Assembly: GCF_017377775.1 (NCBI RefSeq)
Contig: NZ_JAFVLN010000018.1
Span: forward strand, 1-64,000
Reading direction: 5' to 3'
From: Streptomyces sp. VRA16 Mangrove soil
GTDB taxonomy: Bacteria > Actinomycetota > Actinomycetes > Streptomycetales > Streptomycetaceae
DNA: 64,000 bases
The notes under the pieces were generated by a model, which searched no databases, was not told the DNA's origin, and saw only the letters and a list, made by a program, of their open reading frames with translations. A program made the translations under genes and the position numbers. This document shows positions 14,614 to 23,926 of the stretch, piece after piece; position 1 is the stretch's first letter, and every line of letters begins with the position of its first letter.

Positions 14614-17370
14614 ATGCCCTCCACTACGAACGCCTCTGCCGGCCCCAAGCCCGGCAAGAAGAAGGGGCGCCGAGCCCGACTGATCGTGATCGTCCTGGTG
14701 TTGGCCGTCATCGCGGGCATCGGATACGGCGCGTACTGGAGCGTCGACAGCGTCCGCGCCTCCTTGCCGCAGACCACGGGCTCGATCCAGCTCGACGGTC
14801 TCGACGGCCCGGTCCAGGTCAAGCGGGACGGCTACGGCGTCCCGCAGATCTACGCCGCCTCGGACGAGGACCTGTTCATGGCGCAGGGCTTCGTGCAGGC
14901 GCAGGACCGGTTCTACGAGATGGACGTGCGCCGCCATACGACCTCCGGGCGGCTCTCCGAGATGTTCGGCAAGAGCCAGGTCAAGACCGATGAGTTCCTG
15001 CGCACGCTCGGCTGGCACCGGGTGGCGAAGGAGGAGTACGACTCCAAGCTCTCGCCGGAGACGAAGAAGTACCTCCAGGCGTACTCCAAGGGAGTCAACG
15101 CCTACCTGGCGGGCAAGAGCGGCAAGGAGATCTCGGCCGAGTACGTGGCACTCGGCTTCGAGAACGACTACAAGCCGCAGCAGTGGACGCCGGTCGACTC
15201 GGTGGCCTGGCTGAAGGCGATGGCCTGGGACCTGCGCGGCAACATGCAGGACGAGATCGACCGCTCCCTGATGACGAGCCGCCTCGGCCCGAAGCAGATC
15301 GCCGAGCTCTACCCCGAGTACCCGTACAGCCGGAACAAGACGATCGTCCAGGAGGGCGCCTACAACAGCGCCACCAAGAGGTACGAGCAGAGCGCCTCCG
15401 GCACCGCCACGCAGTCGTCCACGAGCGGGGCGGCGGGTACCGGTCTCACGGACGGCGTCGAGGCCCCCAGCAGCCTCCAGAGCCAGCTCGGCGGCCTCTC
15501 CGACGTCCTGGACCAGATCCCCGACTCCGCGGGCCTGGGACCGAACGGCAACGGCATCGGGTCGAACTCCTGGGTCGTCGGCGGCAGCCACACCGTCAGC
15601 GGCAAGCCGCTGCTCGCCAACGACCCGCACCTGGCGCCGCAACTGCCGTCCGTCTGGTACCAGATGGGCCTGCACTGCACGACCGTGTCCAGCAAGTGCC
15701 AGTACGACGTGACGGGTTACACGTTCGCCGGCATGCCGGGCGTGGTCATCGGCCACAACCAGAACATGTCCTGGGGCCTGACCAACTCGGGCGTCGACGT
15801 CACGGACCTCTACCTGGAGAAGTTCAGCGGCGACGGCTACCTGTACGACGACAAGACGGTGCCGTTCACGACCCGCAAGGAGACCATCAAGGTCGCCGGC
15901 GGCGACTCCAAGACCATCACGGTCCGCGAGACGAACAACGGCCCGCTGCTGTCCGACCGTGACGACGAGCTCGTGAAGGTCGGCAAGAAGGCGTCCGTCG
16001 GCACCGCGGCGCCCGACCGCGGCGACGGCTACGGCATCGCGCTGCGCTGGACCGCGCTGCAGCCCGGCACCACCATGGACGCCGTCTTCGAGATCGACAA
16101 GGCGAAGGACTGGACCGAGTTCCGCGAGGCCGCCAAGGGCTTCCAGGTGCCCTCGCAGAACCTCGTGTACGCCGACACCGAGGGCAACATCGGCTACACG
16201 CTGCCCGGCCGCATCCCGGTCCGCGGCGAGGGCGACGGCTCGCTGCCCTCGCCCGGCTGGGACTCGAAGTACAAGTGGACCGGTTACATCCAGCCGGAAG
16301 AGCTGCCCCACGAGTACAACCCCAAGCGGGGCTACATCGTGACCGCCAACCAGGCCGTCGTGGGCAAGGACTACCCGTACACGCTCACCACGGACTGGGG
16401 CTACGGCACCCGCAGCCAGCGCATCACCGACCTGATCGAGTCGAAGATCAAGGACGGCGGCAAGATCTCCACCGATGACATGCGCACCATGCAGATGGAC
16501 AACAGCAGCGAGATCGCCAAGCTGCTCGTGCCCTACCTGCTGAAGATCGACGTCGACGACCCGGACGTCCGCGATGCGCAGCAGCTCCTGGAGAACTGGG
16601 ACTACACCCAGAACCCGGACTCGGCCGCGGCCGCGTACTTCAACTCGGTCTGGCGCAACATCCTGAAGCTCGCCTTCGGCAACAAGCTGCCCAAGGAACT
16701 GCGCGTCGAGGGCCAGTGCCTGACGGTCGACCCGGTCGACAACACGGGCCCGGCCGACGAGGACCGCAAGGTCCGCGAGTGCGGCGAGCGGGACACCGAC
16801 TCGGCGCAGCCGGACGGCGGCGACCGCTGGTTCCAGGTCGTGCGCAACATCCTCAAGAACGAGAACAGCGACTGGTGGAAGGCCCCCAAGTCCCGTACGG
16901 ACAAGGCCACGCACAACCGTGACGAGCTGTTCGCGCGGGCCCTGGGCGACGCCCGCTGGGACCTGACGGCCAAGCTCGGCAAGGACATCGACACCTGGAG
17001 CTGGGGCCGCCTGCACAAGCTGGAGCTGAAGAACCAGACCCTCGGCACCGAGGGCCCGGGCTGGCTGCAGTACGTGCTCAACCGCGGTCCCTGGAAGCTC
17101 GGTGGCGGCGAGGCCGCGGTCGACGCGACCGGCTGGAACGCGGCGGGCGGCTACGGCGTCGACTGGGTGCCGTCGATGCGGATGGTGGTGAACCTGGCCG
17201 ACCTGGACAAGTCCCAGTGGATCAACCTGACCGGCGCCTCGGGCCACACCTTCAGCGCGCACTACACGGACCAGACGGACAAGTGGGTCAAGGGCGAGCT
17301 GCTGCCGTGGCACTTCAGTGAGAAGGCCGTCGACGACAGCACCTCGGACACCCTGGTCCTCAAGCCGTAG
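14614..17370 (+). CDS. penicillin acylase family protein (Ntn hydrolase)
   Basis: Membrane-anchored or exported amidase of the penicillin-acylase family (N-terminal nucleophile hydrolases), 918 residues. A Lys/Arg-rich N terminus and one transmembrane segment (about residues 23-42, RLIVIVLVLAVIAGIGYGAY) precede the alpha-chain region. The predicted self-cleavage site and nucleophile is S317 in GIGSNSWVVGG, starting the beta chain; NDPHLAPQLPSVWYQ and SWGLTNSGVDVTDLY follow. The natural substrate cannot be told; relatives cleave beta-lactam side chains or acyl-homoserine lactones. ATG at 14614 with AAGGA upstream. A perfect terminator follows. Confidence 0.9.
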   Translation: MPSTTNASAGPKPGKKKGRRARLIVIVLVLAVIAGIGYGAYWSVDSVRASLPQTTGSIQLDGLDGPVQVKRDGYGVPQIYAASDEDLFMAQGFVQAQDRFYEMDVRRHTTSGRLSEMFGKSQVKTDEFLRTLGWHRVAKEEYDSKLSPETKKYLQAYSKGVNAYLAGKSGKEISAEYVALGFENDYKPQQWTPVDSVAWLKAMAWDLRGNMQDEIDRSLMTSRLGPKQIAELYPEYPYSRNKTIVQEGAYNSATKRYEQSASGTATQSSTSGAAGTGLTDGVEAPSSLQSQLGGLSDVLDQIPDSAGLGPNGNGIGSNSWVVGGSHTVSGKPLLANDPHLAPQLPSVWYQMGLHCTTVSSKCQYDVTGYTFAGMPGVVIGHNQNMSWGLTNSGVDVTDLYLEKFSGDGYLYDDKTVPFTTRKETIKVAGGDSKTITVRETNNGPLLSDRDDELVKVGKKASVGTAAPDRGDGYGIALRWTALQPGTTMDAVFEIDKAKDWTEFREAAKGFQVPSQNLVYADTEGNIGYTLPGRIPVRGEGDGSLPSPGWDSKYKWTGYIQPEELPHEYNPKRGYIVTANQAVVGKDYPYTLTTDWGYGTRSQRITDLIESKIKDGGKISTDDMRTMQMDNSSEIAKLLVPYLLKIDVDDPDVRDAQQLLENWDYTQNPDSAAAAYFNSVWRNILKLAFGNKLPKELRVEGQCLTVDPVDNTGPADEDRKVRECGERDTDSAQPDGGDRWFQVVRNILKNENSDWWKAPKSRTDKATHNRDELFARALGDARWDLTAKLGKDIDTWSWGRLHKLELKNQTLGTEGPGWLQYVLNRGPWKLGGGEAAVDATGWNAAGGYGVDWVPSMRMVVNLADLDKSQWINLTGASGHTFSAHYTDQTDKWVKGELLPWHFSEKAVDDSTSDTLVLKP

Positions 17371-17386
17371 CCCGGCAGGACAGACA

Positions 17387-17426
17387 CCGGAAGGGGCCTC
17401 CACGCACGCGTGGAGGCCCCTTCCGG
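17387..17426. terminator. bidirectional hairpin terminator
   Basis: Perfect 18-bp stem (17387-17404 with 17409-17426; arms CCGGAAGGGGCCTCCACG and its complement) and a 4-nt loop, between the convergent acylase and 5-formyl-THF cyclo-ligase genes. It can serve both. Confidence 0.9.
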
Positions 17427-17455
17427 CTGTGTGCCGCCAGCAGGGCCGCCGGCCG

Positions 17456-18085
17456 TCAGGGCCGCCGGAAGTGGCGTACGCCCGACGGCGTCACGACCGC
17501 GTGCACGGCCTGGTCGTGCGCCTCTTCCGGGACGTGCGCGACGACTTCACCGTCGTACAGCAGCACGACGAGGGCCGGACGCGCGCCGGCCGCCGCCAGA
17601 CGCGCCAGGACCCGGTCGTACGAGCCCCCGCCCCGCCCGAGCCGCATCCCGCGCGCGTCCACGGCGAGGCCCGGCAGCAGCACCACGTCGGCGGCGAGCA
17701 CGGCGTCCGGGCCGAGCCGCTCGCCGCCCGGCTCCAGCAGCGCCATCTTCCCCGGGTGCCGCACGCGGACGAGGGAGTCGGCTCCGTCGTACGCCCCCCA
17801 GTCCAGGTCGTTGTCGGGCAGCAGCACCGGCAGCAGAACACGCGTCCCGCGCGCGTGGAGCGCGTCCAGGAGGGCGCCCGTCCCCGGCTCGTTCCCGACG
17901 GAGACATAGGCCGCGACGGTGCCCGCCGTGGCCAGTTCGTCGAGGTCCAGCGCGCGCCGGGCGAGAACCGTCCGCGTCTTTCGTACGTCATCCTTTGGCA
18001 ACGCGCTCCTCATCGCGAGGAACTCCCGCCGCAACGTGCGCTTGTCAGGATGGGTGTCCCGCACGTCATGAGTGTGTGGGTTCAT
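17456..18085 (-). CDS. ygfA: 5-formyltetrahydrofolate cyclo-ligase
   Basis: Cytoplasmic ATP-dependent enzyme (methenyl-THF synthetase) that converts 5-formyl-THF to 5,10-methenyl-THF. The 209-residue protein has the basic N-terminal DKRTLRREFLAMRSALP, the substrate/ATP loop VSVGNEPGTGALLDALHARG, and the diagnostic MRLGRGGGSYDRVLA. The start is the ATG at 18085, where family similarity begins. Divergent from galU across a 94-nt gap. Confidence 0.9.
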   Translation of the reverse strand: MNPHTHDVRDTHPDKRTLRREFLAMRSALPKDDVRKTRTVLARRALDLDELATAGTVAAYVSVGNEPGTGALLDALHARGTRVLLPVLLPDNDLDWGAYDGADSLVRVRHPGKMALLEPGGERLGPDAVLAADVVLLPGLAVDARGMRLGRGGGSYDRVLARLAAAGARPALVVLLYDGEVVAHVPEEAHDQAVHAVVTPSGVRHFRRP

Positions 18086-18179
18086 AGCCGACTCACAAAC
18101 CTTTCCCAATCGACGCATATGTGTGCCAACAAAGCGGACCCACAGATTCCGCCCATGGGGGGCGGATATGGTGACGGGC

Positions 18180-19082
18180 ATGACTGACTCGCACACCAGG
18201 ATCACCAAGGCTGTCATCCCCGCCGCGGGCCTCGGCACCCGGTTCCTGCCGGCCACCAAGGCGACTCCCAAGGAGATGCTCCCGGTCGTCGACAAGCCGG
18301 CGATCCAGTACGTGGTCGAAGAGGCCGTGTCGGCGGGTCTCGATGACGTACTCATGATCACCGGTCGTAACAAGCGTCCCCTGGAGGACCACTTCGACCG
18401 CAACTACGAGCTGGAGTCGGCCCTCCAGCGCAAGGGCGACGCCTCCCGTCTCGCGAAGGTCCAGGAGTCCAGCGACCTCGCGACCATGCACTACGTGCGC
18501 CAGGGCGACCCCAGGGGCCTCGGCCACGCCGTCCTGTGCGCCGCCCCGCACGTCGGCCACGAGCCCTTCGCGGTGCTCCTCGGCGACGACCTGATCGACC
18601 CGCGCGACCCGCTGCTCGCGCGCATGGTCGAGGTCCAGGAGCAGCACGGCGGCTCCGTGATCGCGCTCATGGAGGTCGACCCCGCGCAGATCCACCTCTA
18701 CGGCTGCGCCGCGGTGGAGACCACCGCCGACAGCGACGTCGTCAAGGTCACCGACCTCGTGGAGAAGCCGGACCCGTCGGACGCCCCGTCCAACTACGCG
18801 ATCATCGGGCGCTACGTCCTCGACCCGAACATCTTCGACATACTGCGCAAGACCGAGCCGGGCCGCGGCGGCGAGATCCAGCTCACCGACGCCCTGCAGA
18901 AGCTCGCGGCGGACGAGCAGGTCGGCGGCCCGGTGCACGGCGTCGTCTTCAAGGGCCGCCGCTATGACACCGGTGACCGCGGCGACTATCTGCGTGCCAT
19001 TGTCAGACTCGCGTGCGAACGTGAAGACCTGGGCCCGGACTTCCGGACCTGGCTTCGCAGTTACGTCACCGAGGAGATGTAG
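18180..19082 (+). CDS. galU: UTP--glucose-1-phosphate uridylyltransferase
   Basis: Makes UDP-glucose for cell-wall glycans and trehalose; cytoplasmic. The 300-residue protein has the nucleotidyl-transferase signature KAVIPAAGLGTRFLPATKA, the KEMLPVVDKPAIQYVVEEA block, LGDDLIDP for metal and substrate, and the RRYDTGDRGDYLRA tail. The ATG at 18180 is preferred by similarity; an ATG at 18168 would add four residues. It is the first gene of a run that continues through moeA to sepX, a neighbourhood conserved in actinobacteria. Only 4 nt separate its stop from the moeA start. Confidence 0.95.
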   Translation: MTDSHTRITKAVIPAAGLGTRFLPATKATPKEMLPVVDKPAIQYVVEEAVSAGLDDVLMITGRNKRPLEDHFDRNYELESALQRKGDASRLAKVQESSDLATMHYVRQGDPRGLGHAVLCAAPHVGHEPFAVLLGDDLIDPRDPLLARMVEVQEQHGGSVIALMEVDPAQIHLYGCAAVETTADSDVVKVTDLVEKPDPSDAPSNYAIIGRYVLDPNIFDILRKTEPGRGGEIQLTDALQKLAADEQVGGPVHGVVFKGRRYDTGDRGDYLRAIVRLACEREDLGPDFRTWLRSYVTEEM

Positions 19083-19086
19083 CACC

Positions 19087-20445
19087 TTGAGCAGCGCGAC
19101 CCCGCCGGCAGTCTCGTCCACCAGTCACGGCCAGCTCTGGTCGGTGGACGAGCACCTGGACGACATCCTCTCCAGCGTCCACCCGCTCGACCCGATCGAG
19201 CTCCAACTCCTGGACGCCCAGGGCTGTGTGCTCGTCGAGGACGTCACGGTGCCGGTCTCGCTGCCCCCGTTCGACAACAGCTCGATGGACGGATACGCGG
19301 TGCGCGTCGCCGATGTCGCGGGCGCGAGCGAGGAGTTCCCCGCCGTGCTCACGGTGATCGGCGACGTCGCGGCGGGTCAGGGCGAGCAGCCCACCGTCGG
19401 CCCCGGCCAGGCCGCGCGCATCATGACCGGCGCCCCGCTGCCGCCCGGCGCCGAGGCCGTCGTCCCCGTGGAATGGACCGACGGAGGGCTCGGCGCGGGC
19501 CCGGTCACCTCCATGACCGCCCACAGCGCGGCCCCCGATGGCGCCTCGGGCGAGGTCCGCGTGCATCGCCCCGCCGAGGCGCGCGCGCACGTCCGCGCGC
19601 GGGGCAGCGACGTCCGGGCCGGCGACAAGGCGCTCGCCGCCGGCACCGTGCTCGGCCCGCCGCAGATCGCGCTGCTCGCCGCCATCGGCCGCGGCAGCGT
19701 ACGGGTGCGGCCGCGCCCGCGCGTGGTCGTCGTCTCCACCGGCAGTGAACTCGTGCAGCCCGGCGAGCAGTTGGCCGACGGCCAGATCTACGACTCCAAC
19801 AGCTTCGCGCTGACCGCGGCCGCCCGCGACGCCGGAGCCCTCGCCTACCGGGTCGGCGCGGTCGCCGACGACGCCGAGACGCTCCGCTCCACCATCGAGG
19901 ACCAGCTGATCCGGGCCGACCTCATCGTCACCACGGGCGGCGTCAGCGTCGGCGCGTACGACGTCGTCAAGGAGGCCCTCACCGCCGTCGCCGATCCGGA
20001 CGAGGAGGGTGGCCTGGGCGCGGGCAGCGGCGTGGAGTTCCGCAAGCTCGCCATGCAGCCGGGCAAGCCGCAGGGCTTCGGCTCGGTCGGCCCCGACCAC
20101 ACCCCGCTGCTGGCCCTGCCCGGCAACCCGGTGTCGTCGTATGTCTCCTTCGAACTGTTCGTCCGCCCGGCCGTGCGCACCCTGATGGGGCTGCCCGCCG
20201 AGTCCGTCCAGCGGCCGCGGGTCCGCGCGCGCCTCACCGTCGACAAGGCGCTGACCTCGCCCGCCGGGCGCCGCCAGTTCCTGCGCGGCGTGTACGACGC
20301 GGAGGCGGGCACCGTCGCCCCCGTCGGCGGCTCCGGATCGCACCTGATCGCGGCGCTCGCCCACGCGGACGCGCTGATCGTGGTGCCCGAGGACACGGCG
20401 TCCGTGGAGCCCGGCACCGACGTGGAAGTGGTTCTCCTGGGCTGA
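19087..20445 (+). CDS. moeA: MoeA/gephyrin-like molybdopterin molybdenumtransferase (Glp-like)
   Basis: The 452-residue protein has MoeA architecture: an N-terminal region with [14 protein letters not shown], domain II, the MPT-binding domain III with VVSTGSELV and [14 protein letters not shown] plus [16 protein letters not shown], then a small C-terminal domain. Classically it inserts molybdate into molybdopterin. Next to sepX and galU it corresponds in position to the Corynebacterium gephyrin-like protein Glp, reported to bind FtsZ, so a division role is plausible here. The start is the TTG at 19087 (LSSATPPAV) with GAGGAG upstream; no ATG or GTG fits. Confidence 0.88.
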   Translation: MSSATPPAVSSTSHGQLWSVDEHLDDILSSVHPLDPIELQLLDAQGCVLVEDVTVPVSLPPFDNSSMDGYAVRVADVAGASEEFPAVLTVIGDVAAGQGEQPTVGPGQAARIMTGAPLPPGAEAVVPVEWTDGGLGAGPVTSMTAHSAAPDGASGEVRVHRPAEARAHVRARGSDVRAGDKALAAGTVLGPPQIALLAAIGRGSVRVRPRPRVVVVSTGSELVQPGEQLADGQIYDSNSFALTAAARDAGALAYRVGAVADDAETLRSTIEDQLIRADLIVTTGGVSVGAYDVVKEALTAVADPDEEGGLGAGSGVEFRKLAMQPGKPQGFGSVGPDHTPLLALPGNPVSSYVSFELFVRPAVRTLMGLPAESVQRPRVRARLTVDKALTSPAGRRQFLRGVYDAEAGTVAPVGGSGSHLIAALAHADALIVVPEDTASVEPGTDVEVVLLG

Positions 20446-20540
20446 CCGGCCCGGACGCCGCGGGCTCGCGATACCGTGTCGCGCACAACAGTCCGGCGCG
20501 CCGCACCGCGCACGGCTCGGATCGGGAGCGGCACGAGGCC

Positions 20541-21023
20541 ATGAGCACTTCGCAGGACCACCTGACCCACCTCGACGAGGCGGGCGCGGCCCGCATGGTC
20601 GACGTGTCGGACAAGGACGTCACCGCGCGCACCGCGCGCGCCAGCGGCCGCGTCCTCGTGTCGCCGCGCGTGGTGGAACTGCTGCGCGGCGAGGGGGTCC
20701 CCAAGGGCGACGCCCTCGCGACCGCGCGCATCGCCGGGATCATGGGTGCCAAGCGCACCCCCGACCTGATCCCGCTCTGCCACCCGCTCGCCGTGTCCGG
20801 CGTGAAGCTGGACCTCTCCGTGGCCGACGACGCCGTGGAGATCCTGGCCACCGTGAGGACGACGGACCGCACGGGCGTGGAGATGGAGGCCCTCACGGCG
20901 GTCTCGGTCGCCGCGCTCACCGTGATCGACATGGTGAAGGCCGTCGACAAGGGCGCCGTCATCACGGACGTCCGGGTCGAGGAGAAGACCGGGGGCAAGT
21001 CGGGGAACTGGAGCCGGGGATGA
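20541..21023 (+). CDS. moaC: cyclic pyranopterin monophosphate synthase
   Basis: Second step of molybdenum cofactor synthesis: converts 3',8-cyclo-7,8-dihydro-GTP to cyclic pyranopterin monophosphate. The 160-residue cytoplasmic protein shows [18 protein letters not shown], the [20 protein letters not shown] block and an [14 protein letters not shown] terminus, all typical. It overlaps the next gene by an ATGA, which indicates translational coupling with mogA. It lies 95 nt after moeA. Confidence 0.95.
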   Translation: MSTSQDHLTHLDEAGAARMVDVSDKDVTARTARASGRVLVSPRVVELLRGEGVPKGDALATARIAGIMGAKRTPDLIPLCHPLAVSGVKLDLSVADDAVEILATVRTTDRTGVEMEALTAVSVAALTVIDMVKAVDKGAVITDVRVEEKTGGKSGNWSRG

Positions 21024-21550
21024 CCGGCACCGGCACCTACCGCGCCCTCGTCGTCACCGCCTCCAACCGGGCCGCCGCCGGCGTCTACGAGGACAAGGGC
21101 GGGCCCCTGATCGCCGCGGGCCTGACGGAGTTGGGATTCGCCGTCGACGGGCCGCAGGTCGTGCCCGACGGTGATCCGGTCGAGGCCGCGCTGCGGGCCG
21201 CGGTCGAGGCGGCGTACGACGTCGTGATCACCACCGGCGGCACCGGCATCTCGCCCACCGACCGCACGCCCGAGGCGACCGCCCGCGTCATCGACCACGA
21301 AGTCCCGGGCATCCCCGAGGCGATCCGTGCGTACGGCCGGGAGAAAGTGCCCACGGCGGCGCTCTCCCGTGGCCTCGCCGGGGTCGCCGGGCGCACACTG
21401 ATCGTGAACCTGCCGGGTTCGAGCGGGGGAGTGAAGGACGGCCTCGCCGTCCTCGCGCCGCTGCTCACCCACGCCGTCGACCAACTCCGCGGCGGCGACC
21501 ACCCGAGACCGGACGCCAGACCGGATGCCCACGCCGGGGGTGCGCACTGA
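21020..21550 (+). CDS. mogA: molybdopterin adenylyltransferase (MogA/MoaB family)
   Basis: Adenylates molybdopterin before molybdate insertion; cytoplasmic, 176 residues. Motifs are [21 protein letters not shown] at the N terminus, [19 protein letters not shown] for pterin binding, and [19 protein letters not shown]. It starts within the moaC stop (ATGA). Whether it acts as MogA or MoaB cannot be told from sequence. With moaC it forms the true Moco part of this run. Confidence 0.9.
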   Translation: MTGTGTYRALVVTASNRAAAGVYEDKGGPLIAAGLTELGFAVDGPQVVPDGDPVEAALRAAVEAAYDVVITTGGTGISPTDRTPEATARVIDHEVPGIPEAIRAYGREKVPTAALSRGLAGVAGRTLIVNLPGSSGGVKDGLAVLAPLLTHAVDQLRGGDHPRPDARPDAHAGGAH

Positions 21551-21570
21551 ACAGCCCGTCCTGGCCCGTC

Positions 21571-22215
21571 GTGCTGGCGGAGGGCGATGTCGTCCTCCGC
21601 CCGATAAGGCTGCGCGACCAGCGTGCCTGGCGCGAAGTGAACCGGCGCAACCGCGACTGGCTGCGCCCCTGGGAGGCGACGATCCCGCCGCCCACGCCCA
21701 GCGGTCCGATCACGCACCGCCCGACCTACCGGCAGATGGTGCGCCATCTGCGCTCGGAGGCGAACGCGGGCCGGATGCTGCCCTTCGTCATCGAGTACCA
21801 GGGGCGTCTGGTCGGCCAGTTGACCGTCGCCGGGATCACCTGGGGATCGATGTGCTCGGGGCACGTCGGGTACTGGGTCGACCAGTCCGTGGCCGGGCGC
21901 GGGGTGATGCCGACGTCCGTCGCGCTCGCCGTCGACCACTGCTTCCGCACCGTGGGCCTGCACCGCATCGAGGTCTGCATTCGGCCGGAGAACGGGCCGA
22001 GCCGCCGGGTCGTGGAGAAACTCGGATTCCGCGAGGAGGGGCTTCGTCCACGGTATCTTCACATCGACGGGGCCTGGCGCGATCATCTCGTCTTCGCGCT
22101 GACCGCCGAGGAGGTCCCGGAGGGCATCCTCAACCGCTGGCGGCGCAAGCGGAGCGACAACACCGCAGGTCCGGGGGCGCCCAACGCGGTGGATCCGGGC
22201 GCACCCTCGAAATGA
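21571..22215 (+). CDS. GNAT acetyltransferase, RimJ/RimL-like
   Basis: Acetyl-CoA-dependent N-acetyltransferase related to ribosomal-protein alanine acetyltransferases, about 214 residues, cytoplasmic. Motifs: VVLRPIRLRDQRAWREVNRRN at the N terminus, VGYWVDQSVAGRGVMPTSVALAV for acetyl-CoA binding, and PENGPSRRVVEKLGFREEG. Its target is unknown. In corynebacteria a rimJ-like gene lies between the glp and glpR genes, the same order as here. The start is uncertain: the GTG at 21571 has no ribosome site, while an in-frame CTG at 21547, overlapping the mogA stop, would restore eight residues and has GGGGG upstream. Confidence 0.85.
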   Translation: MLAEGDVVLRPIRLRDQRAWREVNRRNRDWLRPWEATIPPPTPSGPITHRPTYRQMVRHLRSEANAGRMLPFVIEYQGRLVGQLTVAGITWGSMCSGHVGYWVDQSVAGRGVMPTSVALAVDHCFRTVGLHRIEVCIRPENGPSRRVVEKLGFREEGLRPRYLHIDGAWRDHLVFALTAEEVPEGILNRWRRKRSDNTAGPGAPNAVDPGAPSK

Positions 22216-22387
22216 AATAAATGTTCGAAATTGATCGCCGGTGGACCGTGTGAGTCATTGAATTCCCGCCCCGGTCGGCCAGTTGATCGCATCAGTCACA
22301 AGAAAAGTTCGAAATATCAGCCAGATCGTGCGACACACCGGCCCAATTGGCGGATGGCCTCACGCAAACCCCTCTACGGTGTGAGGC

Positions 22388-23596
22388 GTGAGCAGCAGCG
22401 GCCTCATCTACGCAGTCATCGTCGGGGCCTGGGCCGCCTACTTGGTGCCGATGTGGCTCCGTAGGCAGGACGAGCTGAACGAAGCCCGTCCGACGGAACG
22501 CTTCAGCACCGCGATCCGACTTCTCTCCGGTCGGGCGGGCATGGAGCGCCGGTACGCCAAGGACCTGCAGGCGCGCTCGCCCGAGACGGACGAGCGGCGC
22601 GGCGACCCGGCCGACCCGGATGTGCCCACCGACCCGGTGGACGTCCGGGCCTTCGTCATGTCCCCGGACGGCGAGGACCACCCGGCACCGGCCCCGGCCC
22701 CGGCACACGCCAAGGCGCCGGCCAAGGCGCACGCCAAGGCGCAGGCCAAGGCCGCCGAGCGGGAGCGCCCCGAGCCCGTCCGGGCGCAGGTCCCCGAACC
22801 GGCCCCGGAGCCCGCCGCCCCCAAGTCCCGCCCCCCGCGCGCCGCTTCCGCCGAGGCGCAGGCCCGCGCCCGCCGCTCCAAGGTGCTCGCCCGCCGCCGC
22901 CGTACCACCGTGCTGCTCTTCGTCGCCTTCACCGCAGGAGCCGTGGTCGCCGGGGTCGGCGGCATCACGTTCCTGTGGGCACCCGCGGCACCGGCCGTGC
23001 TGCTGAGCGCGTACATCGTCTATCTGCGCGCCCAGGAGCGCCGCCGCTTCGCCTACGTCATGGACCGGCGCCGCGCCGAGATCGCCGCGCAGCGGCTGCG
23101 GGAGCGCCAGCCCCGCCGCAGGCAGCCGGCCGCGGGCCGGCCCGCGGCCGAGGACGCGGAGGAAGGACCAGGCGCCGCGGAGACGGCCACCGATCCGGGC
23201 CTCGAGGCGCTCGCCGCCGACCGGCGCGCGCTCGTCGAGCAGACCGACCACGCCGAGTGGGTCGACCAGCAGCGCGAGCGGCAGCGCCGCCCCGGCCCCG
23301 GCGACAGCTGGGACCCGGTACCGGTGCCGCTGCCCACGTACGTGACCGCGCCCGTCGCCCCACGCGCCGGTGGCGGCATCGACTACGGTGCCCCCGAGAC
23401 CTGGAGCGCGGCCCGCTCCTCCGCCGTGGAGGAGACCCGGGCCGCCGCCGAGGAGCAGTCCGCCGACGACGGCCGCAGCGACGCCCGCCGCGCCGCCTCC
23501 GCCCGCCGCTCGCGCGAGCGCGGCCGCACCCCGCTCTTCGACCAGTACGACGTGGGCGCCGGAGCGGACGGCCGGCCGCGCGCCGCCAACGAGTGA
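22388..23596 (+). CDS. sepX: SepX-like cell-division membrane protein
   Basis: A 402-residue protein with an N-terminal transmembrane helix (about residues 3-21, SGLIYAVIVGAWAAYLVPMW). The conserved LRRQDELNEARPTERFSTAIRLL follows. A long Ala/Pro/Lys linker (about residues 95-165) leads to a second hydrophobic hairpin (about 175-218) and a charged, partly helical C terminus. This layout matches Streptomyces SepX, a divisome protein needed for normal cross-walls and sporulation septa, and the corynebacterial GlpR receptor. The gene order galU-moeA-GNAT-sepX supports the call. The start is the GTG at 22388. The 172-nt upstream gap is notably AT-richer than its surroundings and may hold a separate promoter. 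Confidence 0.85.
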   Translation: MSSSGLIYAVIVGAWAAYLVPMWLRRQDELNEARPTERFSTAIRLLSGRAGMERRYAKDLQARSPETDERRGDPADPDVPTDPVDVRAFVMSPDGEDHPAPAPAPAHAKAPAKAHAKAQAKAAERERPEPVRAQVPEPAPEPAAPKSRPPRAASAEAQARARRSKVLARRRRTTVLLFVAFTAGAVVAGVGGITFLWAPAAPAVLLSAYIVYLRAQERRRFAYVMDRRRAEIAAQRLRERQPRRRQPAAGRPAAEDAEEGPGAAETATDPGLEALAADRRALVEQTDHAEWVDQQRERQRRPGPGDSWDPVPVPLPTYVTAPVAPRAGGGIDYGAPETWSAARSSAVEETRAAAEEQSADDGRSDARRAASARRSRERGRTPLFDQYDVGAGADGRPRAANE

Positions 23597-23687
23597 CCGG
23601 GCCGGTCCCGGAGGTCCCCCGGCTGACCAGCTCGGGAACGGATTTCCAAGCACCCTGATCGGGGTGCTAGAGTTTCACTCGTTGCAA

Positions 23688-23761
23688 GGGCCTGTGGCGC
23701 AGTCTGGTAGCGCACCTCGTTCGCATCGAGGGGGCCAGGGGTTCGAATCCCCTCAGGTCCA
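23688..23761 (+). tRNA. tRNA-Ala (anticodon CGC)
   Basis: Full cloverleaf: acceptor GGGCCTG/CAGGTCC with a G3-U70 pair (the alanine identity element), D-arm GCGC-AGTCTGGTA-GCGC, anticodon stem CCTCG/CGAGG around TTCGCAT (anticodon CGC), and T-arm AGGGG-TTCGAAT-CCCCT. CCA is not encoded; the discriminator base is A. Confidence 0.97.
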
Positions 23762-23800
23762 CTGCAACATCGTCAGCGGGGCAACTCGCAGGCGGTGGAC

Positions 23801-23837
23801 GAGATCCCGTCCGATCACTTCGATCGGACGGGATCTC
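23801..23837 (+). terminator. hairpin terminator after tRNA-Ala
   Basis: Perfect 16-bp stem, GAGATCCCGTCCGATC (23801-23816) with GATCGGACGGGATCTC (23822-23837), and a 5-nt loop, 40 nt past the tRNA 3' end. Confidence 0.85.
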
Positions 23838-23926
23838 TGCGTTTCACCGGTCGTGCGGCAGGCCCCCGAGGGGCGGCGCCGGCCGTCCTCTGTTCGCCGT
23901 GTCCTTCGCGAGCAAGAATCGTCCGC

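Noticed and set aside
23688-23837. Integration site at tRNA-Ala
   Set aside because: No integrase, excisionase or repeated tRNA 3' end is nearby; the following dyad is a simple terminator.
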